A stretch of DNA of 64,000 bases from Streptomyces bacillaris (GTDB taxonomy: Bacteria; Actinomycetota; Actinomycetes; Streptomycetales; Streptomycetaceae): assembly GCF_003268675.1 (NCBI RefSeq), contig NZ_CP029378.1:310001-374000 (forward strand), in the 5' to 3' direction. Below, one piece after another: positions 16,589 through 25,039 of this stretch. The position numbers and the translations under genes were made by a program. Below the pieces are notes generated by a model. The model was given only the letters and a program-made list of their open reading frames with translations. It had not been told where the DNA came from and ran no database searches. The first letter of the stretch is position 1. Every line of letters begins with the position of its first letter.

Positions 16589-17533
16589 ATGCGGGTCGTC
16601 ATGTTCGGTTACCAGACCTGGGGGCACCGCACGCTGCAGGCGCTGCTGGACTCCGAGCACGACGTGGTGACGGTCGTGACGCACCCGAGGAGCGAGCACG
16701 CCTACGAGAAGATCTGGAGCGACTCCGTGGCCGATCTGGCGGAGAAGCACGGCATCCCCGTGATCATCCGCAACCGGCCGGACGACGAGCTGCTGGACCG
16801 GCTCAAGGAGGTGGCCCCGGACATCATCGTGGCCAACAACTGGCGGACCTGGATCCCGCCGGAGATCTACAACCTCCCCGTCCACGGCACGCTCAACATC
16901 CACGACTCCCTGCTGCCCGCCTACGCGGGCTTCTCGCCGCTGATCTGGGCGCTCATCAACGGCGAGCCGGAGGTCGGCGTCACGGCCCATCTGATGGACG
17001 AGGAGCTGGACGCGGGCGACATCGTCGTCCAGAGGTCGGTCCCCGTTGGGCCGACGGACACGTCCACCGACCTCTTCCACCGTACGGTCGATCTCATCGC
17101 CCCGGTCACCACCGAGGCACTGGGCCTGATCGCCTCGGGGCGGACCGAGTTCACCCCGCAGGACCGATCCAGGGCCAGCTTCTTCCACAAGCGGGCCGAG
17201 GAGGACATCCGTATCGACTGGAACTGGCCGGCCGAGGACCTGGAGCGTCTGATCCGCGCCCAGTCCGCGCCGTACCCGAGCGCCTTCACCTTCCACAAGG
17301 GGCAGCGGCTCGAAGTCCTCTCCGCTGTCGTGTCCCAGGGCCGTTACGGCGGCACCCCGGGCCGGATCTTCTACCGCGAGGGCGAGGGCGTCGTGATCGT
17401 CGCCGGAGCCGATGCCCGAACCGGCCGCAACCACGGTCTGGCCATCACCCGCGTACGGACCGGGGACGGCCGCGAACTTCCCGCGACCGAGTACTTCACC
17501 TCGATGGGCGGCTACCTCACCGGCCGCCCCTGA
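16589..17533 (+). CDS. cchA: CchA-like N5-hydroxyornithine formyltransferase
   Basis: A 314-residue formyltransferase of the methionyl-tRNA formyltransferase fold. Catalytic features of the 10-formyl-THF hydrolase/transferase family are present: NIHDSLLPAYAGFSPL (Asn/His region), and the Asp in HLMDEELDAGDIV. The C-terminal domain with RASFFHKRAEEDIRIDWN is the tRNA-fmt-like OB region. The opening MRVVMFGYQTWGHRTLQALL is strongly reminiscent of CchA from the coelichelin siderophore cluster, which formylates N5-hydroxyornithine; that comparison is from memory. The iron box upstream supports a siderophore role. No NRPS or ornithine hydroxylase is nearby. Perfect AAGGAGG ribosome site; 18 bases to the next gene. 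Confidence 0.82.
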   Translation: MRVVMFGYQTWGHRTLQALLDSEHDVVTVVTHPRSEHAYEKIWSDSVADLAEKHGIPVIIRNRPDDELLDRLKEVAPDIIVANNWRTWIPPEIYNLPVHGTLNIHDSLLPAYAGFSPLIWALINGEPEVGVTAHLMDEELDAGDIVVQRSVPVGPTDTSTDLFHRTVDLIAPVTTEALGLIASGRTEFTPQDRSRASFFHKRAEEDIRIDWNWPAEDLERLIRAQSAPYPSAFTFHKGQRLEVLSAVVSQGRYGGTPGRIFYREGEGVVIVAGADARTGRNHGLAITRVRTGDGRELPATEYFTSMGGYLTGRP

Positions 17534-17551
17534 CGATCGGGACCCACACCC

Positions 17552-18364
17552 ATGCGTACCGCACGTGCCCGGCACTACCTCATGTGCCGGCCCACCTACT
17601 TCGACGTGGTCTACTCCATCAACCCGTGGATGGACCCGAAGAAGCCCGTCGACACTCCGCTGGCCATCGCCCAGTGGGAGCGGCTGCGCGAGGTCTACCT
17701 GAACCTCGGGCACACCGTCGACACCATCGAGCCCGTCCGCGGACTCCCCGACATGGTCTTCGCCGCCAACGGCGCCACGGTCGTCGACGGACGCGCCCTG
17801 GTCGCCCGCTTCCGAAACGCCGAGCGCATCGCCGAGGGCCCGGCGTACCACGACTGGCTGCGCGACAACGGCTTCCCCGACCTGCGCACCGCGAGCGTCG
17901 TCAACGAGGGCGAGGGCGACTACCTCCTGGTGGGCGACCTGCTGCTGGCCGGGACCGGCTTCCGCAGCGACCCGCGCTCGCACGACGAGGCCCAGGAGTT
18001 CTTCGGCCGCCCGGTGATCGGGCTGACCCTGGTGGACCCCGACTACTACCACCTGGACACCGCCCTCACGGTGCTCGACGAGAAGACGGTCGCCTACTAC
18101 CCGGGCGCCTTCTCCCCCGGCAGCCTCGCCGTCCTGCGCCGCCTCTTCCCGGACGCCGTGATCGCCTCGGCCGAGGACGCCGCGGTGTTCGGCCTCAACG
18201 CCACGTCGGACGGCCTGAACGTGGTCCTCCCCCAGAACGCCACCGCCCTCACGGACCAGCTCCGCGACCGCGGCTTCAACCCGATCGGCGTGGACCTCTC
18301 CGAACTCCTCAAGGCGGGCGGCAGCGTGAAGTGCTGCACGCTGGAGCTGCGGGCGGCGGGCTGA
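17552..18364 (+). CDS. ddaH: dimethylargininase (DDAH) family amidinohydrolase
   Basis: A 270-residue protein of the guanidino-modifying (pentein) fold. It has the N-terminal CRPTYFDVVYSINPWM, a PDMVFAANGA substrate loop, the catalytic His in DYYHLDTAL (about residue 170) and the nucleophilic Cys near the C-terminus in GGSVKCCTLEL. DDAH turns methylated arginines into citrulline and methylamines; close relatives are arginine deiminases. It sits 18 bases after the formyltransferase and ends at a strong terminator, so it shares the iron-regulated transcript. A link to ornithine/citrulline supply for a siderophore is possible but unproven. Confidence 0.85.
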   Translation: MRTARARHYLMCRPTYFDVVYSINPWMDPKKPVDTPLAIAQWERLREVYLNLGHTVDTIEPVRGLPDMVFAANGATVVDGRALVARFRNAERIAEGPAYHDWLRDNGFPDLRTASVVNEGEGDYLLVGDLLLAGTGFRSDPRSHDEAQEFFGRPVIGLTLVDPDYYHLDTALTVLDEKTVAYYPGAFSPGSLAVLRRLFPDAVIASAEDAAVFGLNATSDGLNVVLPQNATALTDQLRDRGFNPIGVDLSELLKAGGSVKCCTLELRAAG

Positions 18365-18378
18365 CCCCGACGCCGTAC

Positions 18379-18413
18379 GCCTCTCGGGCGGGTCATGAGC
18401 CCGCCCGAGAGGC
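18379..18413 (+). terminator. terminator of the formyltransferase-ddaH unit
   Basis: A perfect 14-bp GC-rich stem (GCCTCTCGGGCGGG and complement) with a 7-base loop lies 15 bases after the ddaH stop codon. Confidence 0.8.
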
Positions 18414-18481
18414 CGGGCGGTGCGGGATGGTCCCACCCTGCGGGGATACGAGTCTGGGGATACAGGTTTCCTGACGGGCTC

Positions 18482-18778
18482 TCACCGCCCTCCACGCCAT
18501 GGCGTATGGGGGACGAACCGCTCGTCGCGGGCCCACTCGGCGTAGGTGCGGGCAGGTCCGCCGGTGATGTCCGTGCAGGTGAGCCAGGGGATGTCCGGCT
18601 CCTCCCAGGTCTGCTCCTGCGCCTCGCCGCCCGCCGGCCGTTCTCCGTCCTGCGGCTGTCCTCCGTCCTGCCGACCCACACCGGACGTCGCCTCGGTCGG
18701 GTCGGTCGTCGCGCCCGAGTAGTCCTCGAAGCCGAAGAGGAAGTCGGCGTTCTCCGCGGCCCAACCGCCCTGCGGCAC
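18482..18778 (-). CDS. hypothetical protein, possibly 5'-truncated
   Basis: A 98-residue frame with strong Streptomyces third-position GC bias on the minus strand, so it is or was coding. It begins GGWAAENADFLFGFEDYSGA, has a Gln/Gly/Glu-rich middle, and ends with WLTCTDITGG and TYAEWARDERFVPH. No signal peptide, membrane segment or known motif was recognised. The GTG at 18776-18778 lies exactly where the plus-strand ABC transporter homology starts, and neither gene shows natural sequence beyond that point. The frame may therefore be the remaining C-terminal part of a longer gene. Confidence 0.5.
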   Translation of the reverse strand: MPQGGWAAENADFLFGFEDYSGATTDPTEATSGVGRQDGGQPQDGERPAGGEAQEQTWEEPDIPWLTCTDITGGPARTYAEWARDERFVPHTPWRGGR

Positions 18779-18780
18779 GT

Positions 18781-19911
18781 CAGCGGGTACGCGCGATCCG
18801 CATCGAGTCGCTGACCCGGACGCTGGCGGGCGTCGGTTTCGAGGGTGCGATCCTGATGATCCTCTCGGTGGGTGCCTGGCGGGTCAGCGAGGGGATGCTG
18901 CCGGTCTCCGGCCTGGTCGCCTTCCTCCTCTACGCGTTCTGGATCGTGGAGCCGGTGACCCAGTTGACCCAGACGGTCTCGCTGCTCCAGTCCGGTCTGG
19001 CGGCGGCCGCGCGCATCAAGGAGATCCAGGACCTGCCCGAGGAGCGGCGCCCCGCCGTCGTTCCCGCCCCGGACGAAGCCGCTCCGGCTCCGGAGCGGGC
19101 GCCGGCCTCCCCCGTCCTCACGTTCCACGACGTCGTCGCCCGGTACGGACCGGACGCCGGCACCGCCTTGAACGGGGTCTCCCTCTCCATCGCCCGCCGC
19201 GGCCACACCGCTGTCGTCGGCCCGTCGGGCGCGGGGAAGACCACGATGTTCTCGCTGATGCTGCGCTTCCTGCACCCGACCGGGGGAACGGTCCGCCTCG
19301 ACGGTGTCCCGCTCGACCACTACGACCTCGACGAACTGCGCAGGCGGATCGTCTACGTCGAGCAGGACACCCCCCTGGTGCCCGGCACCCTGCGGGAGAA
19401 CCTGCTCTACAACCACCAGGAGGCGAGCGAGGACGACCTCTGGTCGGTGCTGCGGGCCGTACGGCTCGACGAGCGGGTGCGTGAACTGGAGGAGGGCCTC
19501 GACAGCACCGTGTCCGACACCGAGATCTCCGGCGGCGAGCGACAGCGCATCGCCCTGGCGCGGGCCCTGGCGGGTCGGCCGGAGACCCTGCTGCTGGACG
19601 AGGCGACCGCACAGCTGGACGGCCTCAGCGAGTCCGCGATCCACGACGCCATCGTCAAGGTCGCGGAGCACGGAGCCGTGGCCACCATCGCGCACAGGCT
19701 GTCCACGGTGGTGGAGGCCGACCGGATCATGGTGATGGAGAACGGCCTCTGCCGCGCCTCCGGAACCCATGACGAACTGCTCACCTCCGACGACCCCTAC
19801 CGGGATCTGGTCGCGGCGCTGAGGATCGCGACGGTCGGTCAGCAGCGCCGTCGTCCCCAGGAGGACGGCGCAGGCGTCCGGCCACCGGGCCGGCCGTCCG
19901 TCGGCCCGTAA
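18781..19911 (+). pseudogene. ABC exporter, 5'-truncated (half of TMD plus ATPase)
   Basis: The frame holds the last two membrane helices of an exporter-type ABC transporter (LTRTLAGVGFEGAILMIL onward), then a complete nucleotide-binding domain: Walker A GPSGAGKTT, Q-loop YVEQDTPLVPGTL, signature ISGGERQRIALARAL, Walker B TLLLDEATAQLD and switch His in IAHRL. The N-terminal half of the membrane domain (about 200 residues) is missing and the homology begins abruptly near 18,779. Translation could start at ATG 18856, but the product would lack most of its transmembrane bundle. Given the iron-box formyltransferase beside it, it may be what is left of a siderophore exporter. Confidence 0.78.
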
Positions 19912-19921
19912 CCGTTCGCGC

Positions 19922-21349
19922 TCACCCCCGGTACGTCTCCAGCAGCCGCAGCCACAGCTCGCTGATCGTCGGGTACGCCGGGACGGCGTGCCACAGGCGG
20001 GCGATGGGGACCTCGCCGGCCACCGCGACCGTGGCGGAGTGCAGGAGTTCGCCGATGCCGGGGCCGACGAAGGTGACGCCGAGGAGGATCTCGCGGTCCA
20101 GGTCCACGATCATGCGGGCCCGGCCCTTGTAGCCGTCGGCGTAGAGGCTTGCGCCGGCGACCGAGGCGAGGTCGTAGTCGACGGCGCGGACGCGGTGGCC
20201 CGCGTGTTCGGCCTCGGCGAGGGTGAGGCCGACGGAGGCGGCCTCGGGGTCGGTGAAGACGACCTGGGGGACGGCCCGGTGGTCGGCGGTGGCGGCGTGG
20301 GGGCCCCAGGGGGCCGTGTCCAGGGGCGGGGTCCGCCGGGCGCGGGCGGCGATGGCGGCGCCCGCGATGCGGGCCTGGTACTTGCCCTGGTGGGTGAGGA
20401 GGGCGCGGTGGTTGACGTCCCCGACCGCGTACAGCCAGTCGGTTCCCTCGACACGGCAGCTGTCGTCCACCGTGAGCCAGGAGCCGGGCTCCAGGCCGAC
20501 CGTCTCCAGGCCGAGGTCGTCCGTGCGCGGGGCCCGGCCGGTGGCGAAGAGGATCTCGTCGGCCTCGATGCGGGTGCCGTCGTCCAGGACGGCCGTCACC
20601 GGGCCGTCCGGTGCGGGGCGCTCGACGGCGGTGACGGAGACTCCGGTACGGATCGTGGCGCCCGCCTCCGTCAGCGCCTCGGCCACCAGCTCGCCCGCGA
20701 AGGGCTCCATCTTCGGGAGCAGGCCGCCGCCCCGGATCAGCAGGGTCACCTGGGCCCCCAGCGCCTGCCAGACGGTGGCCATCTCCACGCCGACCACTCC
20801 CCCGCCGACGACCGCGAGCCGGCCGGGCACCTTCTCGGCGCTGGTGGCCTCACGACTGGTCCAGGGGCGGGCCTCCACGATGCCGGGGAGGTCGGGGACG
20901 ACGGCCCTCGTACCGGTGCACACGGCGACGGCGTGGCGGGCGGTGAGGTGGTGCTCGATGCCGTCGGGGGCGGTGACGGTGACCTCGCGGGGGCCGGTGA
21001 GGCGGCCCGTACCCCGGTGGATGTCGGCTCCGATGCCTTCCAGCCAGCCGACCTGTCCGTCGTCCTTCCAGTGGCTCGTCATCTCGTCCCGGTGGGCGAG
21101 GACCGCCGGGACGTCGAGGGGGCCCTGTACGGCGCTGCTGAGGCCCGGGACGCGGCGGGCGTCGGCGCGGGCGACCACGGGGCGCAGCAGGGCCTTGCTC
21201 GGCATGCAGGCCCAGTACGAGCATTCGCCGCCGATCAGCTCGGACTCCACCACGGCCGCGCTCAACCCCGCCGCGCGGGCCCGGTCGGCCACGTTCTCCC
21301 CCACCGGACCTGCGCCGATGACCACCACGTCGTACTCGGAAGCATTCAT
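19922..21349 (-). CDS. FAD/NAD-dependent pyridine nucleotide-disulfide oxidoreductase
   Basis: A 475-residue flavoprotein of the dihydrolipoamide dehydrogenase/mercuric reductase group. The N-terminal FAD motif is VVIGAGPVGENVA, the redox pair lies in GGECSYWACMPSK (the usual CxxxxC spacing, with Ala replacing Gly before the second Cys), the NAD motif is VVGGGVVGVEMAT, and YAVGDVN plus a C-terminal dimerisation domain complete the fold. In place of the usual HP near the C-terminus of lipoamide dehydrogenases it has LWHAVPAYPT. It is likely a soluble disulfide reductase or quinone/flavin reductase of unknown partner, divergent from thioredoxin. No 2-oxoacid dehydrogenase genes adjoin. ATG at 21347-21349. 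Confidence 0.85.
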   Translation of the reverse strand: MNASEYDVVVIGAGPVGENVADRARAAGLSAAVVESELIGGECSYWACMPSKALLRPVVARADARRVPGLSSAVQGPLDVPAVLAHRDEMTSHWKDDGQVGWLEGIGADIHRGTGRLTGPREVTVTAPDGIEHHLTARHAVAVCTGTRAVVPDLPGIVEARPWTSREATSAEKVPGRLAVVGGGVVGVEMATVWQALGAQVTLLIRGGGLLPKMEPFAGELVAEALTEAGATIRTGVSVTAVERPAPDGPVTAVLDDGTRIEADEILFATGRAPRTDDLGLETVGLEPGSWLTVDDSCRVEGTDWLYAVGDVNHRALLTHQGKYQARIAGAAIAARARRTPPLDTAPWGPHAATADHRAVPQVVFTDPEAASVGLTLAEAEHAGHRVRAVDYDLASVAGASLYADGYKGRARMIVDLDREILLGVTFVGPGIGELLHSATVAVAGEVPIARLWHAVPAYPTISELWLRLLETYRG

Positions 21350-21465
21350 GGAAACAGTGTCGTCGCGGGTGTGCGCCCCGGCCACATGGGCAGGCGGAAT
21401 AGCGCACGTGCCGTCACCGTTGTGCCGGACGGACCGAACCCGGCACAGGAAGAGGTAGCAGGAGT

Positions 21466-21867
21466 ATGAGCACCGTAGAGCTGACCAAGGAAAACTTCGA
21501 TCAGGTCGTCAGCGACAACGACTTCGTCCTGATCGACTTCTGGGCTTCCTGGTGCGGCCCCTGCCGACAGTTCGCGCCGGTCTACGACTCGGCGTCCGAG
21601 CGCCACCCGGACCTCGTCTTCGCCAAGGTCGACACGGAGGCGCAGCAGGAGCTGGCCGCCGCCTTCGACATCCGGTCGATCCCGACGCTGATGATCGTCC
21701 GGGACAACGTGGCCGTCTTCTCGCAGCCCGGTGCTCTGCCGGAGGCCGCCCTGGAGGACGTCATCGGCCAGGCCCGGAACCTGGACATGGACGAGGTCCG
21801 CAAGTCCGTCGAGGAGCAGAAGCGGGCGGCGGAGGCGGGGCAGCAGGGGCAGTCCGAGCCTCAGTAG
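21466..21867 (+). CDS. trxA: thioredoxin
   Basis: A 133-residue thioredoxin with the active site FWASWCGPCRQF, the cis-Pro loop IRSIPTLMI and the normal fold through about residue 108. A charged C-terminal extension of about 25 residues (RKSVEEQKRAAEAG and a Gln-rich tail) is longer than in E. coli thioredoxin. It reduces protein disulfides in the cytoplasm with electrons from a thioredoxin reductase. No reductase of the standard TrxB type is adjacent; the divergent disulfide oxidoreductase is a different subfamily. The ATG follows a GGAG ribosome site. Confidence 0.93.
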   Translation: MSTVELTKENFDQVVSDNDFVLIDFWASWCGPCRQFAPVYDSASERHPDLVFAKVDTEAQQELAAAFDIRSIPTLMIVRDNVAVFSQPGALPEAALEDVIGQARNLDMDEVRKSVEEQKRAAEAGQQGQSEPQ

Positions 21868-21977
21868 GCCCCGCCACCCCTCTCATCGCAGTTTGCCGCC
21901 GTACGGGCCCGGGGTGCCGGGCCTACGGATTTCGGCGCGTCCGGCCGCCGGCGGATGCGTCCCGGCCTCCGGCGGAT

Positions 21978-22244
21978 TCAGCCTGTCGGGCGCATTCCGT
22001 CGGCCACGTGCACCGACATGCCCGGGTCCAGTTCCTCGCCGTCGACCAGCACGGCCTCCACCGTGCGGGTCTCCGGGTCGATGTCCGCCTCCATGCCCTC
22101 GCCCGTGTACCGGGGGTAGCCCGAGGCCCCCGTCTCGCCGGTGGCGGAGACGACCGCCGAGCGGAGCGGCCGTCCGGGGGCTCCGGTCCGCGTGCTGCTG
22201 TGGTCGGGGATCAGGAGGAGTTCGTAACTCTGCGGGTGGCTCAT
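21978..22244 (-). CDS. small conserved hypothetical protein
   Basis: An 88-residue acidic cytoplasmic protein starting MSHPQSYELLLIPDHSS. It has a short beta-rich pattern (RSAVVSATGETGASGYPRYTGEG, then TVEAVLVDGEELD) of the kind seen in small DUF6296-like Streptomyces proteins, but that family assignment is only an impression. The start at ATG 22242-22244 is preferred over an upstream ATG. No membrane segment, signal peptide or catalytic motif. It stands alone between thioredoxin and the LacI gene. Confidence 0.6.
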   Translation of the reverse strand: MSHPQSYELLLIPDHSSTRTGAPGRPLRSAVVSATGETGASGYPRYTGEGMEADIDPETRTVEAVLVDGEELDPGMSVHVADGMRPTG

Positions 22245-22298
22245 GGTCCCGACGCTAGACATCCGCCGCGGGCCGCGCATGTCGTCGCGCCGGGGCGG

Positions 22299-23321
22299 TC
22301 AGCTGGAGTCGCGGTGCACGGCGCCGGTGCGCAGCAGGTCCTGGTGGACGGGGGCGGCGCCCGGGTGGTGGACGAGCCGGTCGATCGTCTCGGCCAGCGG
22401 CTGGTCCATGGCCAGCTCCATCCGGACCGTGCTCAGCCGGGGCCGCAGCAGCCTGCCGAGCAGGAGATCATCCGCCCCGATCACCGCCGTGTCGCCGGGT
22501 ATCGCGACGCCCGCGTCCTGGAGCGCGCGCATCAGCAGCATGGCGTACTCGTCGTTGTACGCGAACACCGCGTCCAGACCCAACTCCCGCCAGCGGCCCG
22601 CCAGTTCCGCCGCCGACTCCTCCTCGTAGCCGAGCGGCAGGGGGCACACCAAAGCCCCGGCCGGTTCGGCCGTCTGCAGGGCTCCGGCGAGGCGGGGTTC
22701 GGAGAACGGCGTGAGGCCCGGCTCCCGGGGCATCACCACCCCGATGCGGCGGCGGCCGCGCGCCAGCAGATGGGCGACCGCGCTGGCGCCGACCCGCCGC
22801 TGGTCCATGACCAGCCCGTGGGCGCCCGCCACCGGCTCCGGGCCCAGGGTGATCACCGCTTTGGCGCCGGAACGGGTGAGGACGTCCGTGCCGTGCGGGG
22901 TGAGGGTGATGCCCGGCGGTACGACGACGGCGACGGGCCGCAGTTCGGCCCAGGCCCGTACCGCCTCGCCGTCCGCGAGGCCGGCGCTGCCGTACTGGAC
23001 GACGGTGTAGTCCAGGCGGCGCAGCCCCGCCTGGAGTTCCTGGAAGAAGTACTGGTGGAGGGGGCCGGAGGGTATGTGCCCGGAGGGCAGCAGGACCAGG
23101 CGGCTGTGTCCGGCGCGCAGGCTGCGGGCGGCGGCGTGCGGGACGTAACCGAGCTGGGTGGCGGCCTCCCTGACGCGGTGCCGGGTGGGTTCGCTGATCC
23201 GGACGGCGGCGTTGTTGTTCAGGACGTACGACACGGTGGCCCGGGACACTCCGGCGAGGCGCGCGACATCGGCGCTGGTCGGTACGGAGACTTCGGTGGG
23301 CTGCTTGGGTAACTGGCTCAT
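22299..23321 (-). CDS. LacI family transcriptional regulator
   Basis: A 340-residue regulator. The N-terminal HTH is typical (SADVARLAGVSRATVSYVLNN, hinge helix region LGYVPHAAARSLRAG), followed by a periplasmic-binding-protein-like effector domain with VVPPG, VMDQRRVGASAVAHL, FAYNDEYAMLLMRAL and the family tail TVRMELAMDQPLAETIDRLV. Ligands are usually sugars or nucleosides. No sugar operon is beside it, so the target is unknown; the divergent MazF-like gene is 131 bases away and is a possible target. ATG at 23319-23321. Confidence 0.9.
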   Translation of the reverse strand: MSQLPKQPTEVSVPTSADVARLAGVSRATVSYVLNNNAAVRISEPTRHRVREAATQLGYVPHAAARSLRAGHSRLVLLPSGHIPSGPLHQYFFQELQAGLRRLDYTVVQYGSAGLADGEAVRAWAELRPVAVVVPPGITLTPHGTDVLTRSGAKAVITLGPEPVAGAHGLVMDQRRVGASAVAHLLARGRRRIGVVMPREPGLTPFSEPRLAGALQTAEPAGALVCPLPLGYEEESAAELAGRWRELGLDAVFAYNDEYAMLLMRALQDAGVAIPGDTAVIGADDLLLGRLLRPRLSTVRMELAMDQPLAETIDRLVHHPGAAPVHQDLLRTGAVHRDSS

Positions 23322-23452
23322 GGCGAGCGGCAGTCTTCCAGATCCGCCCGACCGGCCGGTGCCCCGGGGGCACGCTCGTGCGGCGGCTCGCCCGGGCCCC
23401 GCCGGACGCCCCCGCTCCCCGGCCGGGGCCCCGCAGGTCATACGGTGTGGCG

Positions 23453-23920
23453 ATGACGTTCCACCACAGCGCAGAGCGCATCGACAGCCCGTCCGTAGTC
23501 CCCGGCAGCACCGGTCCGACCGCCACCGTCCAGGCCGATCCCCACGCGGTGGGCCCGGTCCGCACCTCGTACGCCCCCGACCGCGACGGCGACCCGGACC
23601 CGGGCGAGATCGTCTGGACCTGGGTGCCGTTCGAGGAGAGCGACGGGCGCGGCAAGGACCGGCCGGTTCTCGTCGTCGCCCGGGAGGCGACGGGCACCCT
23701 GCTCGCCGTCCAGCTCTCCAGCAAGCAGCACGACATGGACCACGAGTGGGTGGCGCTGGGCGCCGGTCCCTGGGACAGCTCCGGACGGCCGTCCTGGGTC
23801 GATCTGGACCGGGTGCTGCGGGTCCACGAGGACGGGATGCGGCGCGAGGCGTGCGCGCTGGACCGCGATCGGTTCGACACCGTCACCGGGCGGCTGCGGG
23901 AGCGGTACGGCTGGAGCTAG
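23453..23920 (+). CDS. PemK/MazF-family protein without an adjacent antitoxin
   Basis: A 155-residue protein. After a variable N-terminal 45 residues it has the PemK/MazF barrel: PGEIVWTWVPFEE, the conserved GRGKDRPVLVVARE with the catalytic-region Arg, and LLAVQLSSKQH, followed by DRVLRVHEDGMRREACALDRDRF. MazF toxins cut single-stranded mRNA at short motifs, but many actinobacterial members of this longer type have no reported toxicity. No antitoxin gene (MazE-like or other) lies on either side, so a toxin role is uncertain. A GC-rich repeat array follows the stop. Confidence 0.75.
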   Translation: MTFHHSAERIDSPSVVPGSTGPTATVQADPHAVGPVRTSYAPDRDGDPDPGEIVWTWVPFEESDGRGKDRPVLVVAREATGTLLAVQLSSKQHDMDHEWVALGAGPWDSSGRPSWVDLDRVLRVHEDGMRREACALDRDRFDTVTGRLRERYGWS

Positions 23921-23930
23921 TGGTACGGCG

Positions 23931-24045
23931 GGGGCGGGGGCGGGAGAGCTGACGGCGGGGGCAGAGGCTGGCAGCGGGGGCGGGAGCTGACGGCGGGGGC
24001 AGAGACTGGCGGCGGGGGCGCGGGAGCTGAGGGCGGGCCCGACGG
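23931..24045. repeat. three imperfect 38-40 bp tandem repeats
   Basis: A unit that includes GGGAGCTGACGGCGGGGGC recurs three times, at 38- and 40-base steps, between the MazF-like and PARG-like genes. The right end can pair with itself (GGGCGGG with CCCGCCC) and may act as a terminator for the two convergent genes. Confidence 0.8.
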
Positions 24046-24057
24046 CTCCCGCCCCCG

Positions 24058-24891
24058 CTACCCTCCCCCGCCCCCGAAGGTCCGGGTGAAGGCCGCCCGG
24101 GCCGGGGAGTCGGGGGTGCGGTCCAGGATGCCGAACACGATGTGCTCGAAGTGGCCGCCGAACCGGCCGCCCTCGCCGAGCAGCGCCCCGAACGCCCCCG
24201 CCACCTGGCCCGGGTCGTTCCGGAAGACCCCGCAGCCCCAGGCGCCCAGCACGAGCCTGCGGTAGCCCTCGGCGGCGGCCACCTCCAGGACCCGTTCGGC
24301 GCGGGCGGCCAGGGCGGCGGGGACGCGGTGGGCCTCCTCGGGGGTCTGCCGCCGGATCACTCCGGCGTTGGGCGCCGGGGAGGTCAGGAATCCGGCCTCG
24401 TACGGGGTGTCGAGGAAGCGGCCCCGGTCGTCGCGGAAGACGGGGACGCCGGGCGAGTGGATCACCCGGTCGGTGTAGAAGGCGCTGCGTTCGGCGCGGT
24501 GGTGCGCGTAGTACGCGGGGGCGCGCAGCAGGGTGGTGTGGAGGGCCGAGCCACGGCAGAGGGCCTCTTCCTGGGCCTGGGCGCCGTTCAGATAGCCGCC
24601 GCCGGGGTTGCGAGCGGAGGCGTAGCTGAGCACCGCGACCTTTCCGGGGGCTTCGTCGGCCATCCGCCGGGCCGCCCGGAGGCTGCTCTCGCCGGTGACC
24701 TCGAAGCGGGGTGTCCGGTCGGTGTCCAGGGCGGGGACGGGCACCGGCTCGGGGCCGTACAGCCGGGTGCCGGAGCGGGCGGCTGCCACAGCGCGCTCGA
24801 TGGACACGGTCCGACCTGCGGCGTTGTGATAGTGCCCGGCTTCGACGACGGCTTCGGTCTCCCGCGCGATACCGCGCAGCCGCGCGCTCAC
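24058..24891 (-). CDS. TIGR02452-family protein, bacterial-type poly(ADP-ribose) glycohydrolase
   Basis: A 277-residue macrodomain-like protein. It carries the PARG signature: ARNPGGGYLNGAQAQEEAL, where the GGG loop and the QEE pair hold the catalytic glutamate. LVLGAWGCGVFRNDP near residue 220 is the phosphate-binding loop typical of macrodomains. Family enzymes split poly(ADP-ribose) or ADP-ribose from proteins. The GTG start at 24889-24891 has a GGGGGGAG ribosome site. It is divergent from egtA. No ADP-ribosyltransferase gene is visible in the window, so the substrate source is unknown. Confidence 0.85.
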   Translation of the reverse strand: MSARLRGIARETEAVVEAGHYHNAAGRTVSIERAVAAARSGTRLYGPEPVPVPALDTDRTPRFEVTGESSLRAARRMADEAPGKVAVLSYASARNPGGGYLNGAQAQEEALCRGSALHTTLLRAPAYYAHHRAERSAFYTDRVIHSPGVPVFRDDRGRFLDTPYEAGFLTSPAPNAGVIRRQTPEEAHRVPAALAARAERVLEVAAAEGYRRLVLGAWGCGVFRNDPGQVAGAFGALLGEGGRFGGHFEHIVFGILDRTPDSPARAAFTRTFGGGGG

Positions 24892-25039
24892 CGGCGCTCC
24901 CCCCTGTGGTGCATACGGTGCATGCTGGTCGTGGGAGCGGTGTGGCGGCAACCGCATTTCCGGTGGCTCGGGGGCACTCTTGTGCGATCCCTGGGTACGG
25001 GTTTGGGTGGTAGGTACGCAACTGAGAAGGAGGCGCCTC

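Noticed and set aside
18393..18764. Alternative minus-strand frame of 123 codons over the small hypothetical gene
   Set aside because: It shares the DNA of the better-biased frame at 18482-18778 and is very Arg/Gly-rich, typical of a wrong frame.
19922..21349. Dihydrolipoamide dehydrogenase of a 2-oxoacid complex
   Set aside because: The redox motif is altered, the usual C-terminal His-Pro context is not standard, and no E1 or E2 genes adjoin; a general disulfide reductase call is safer.
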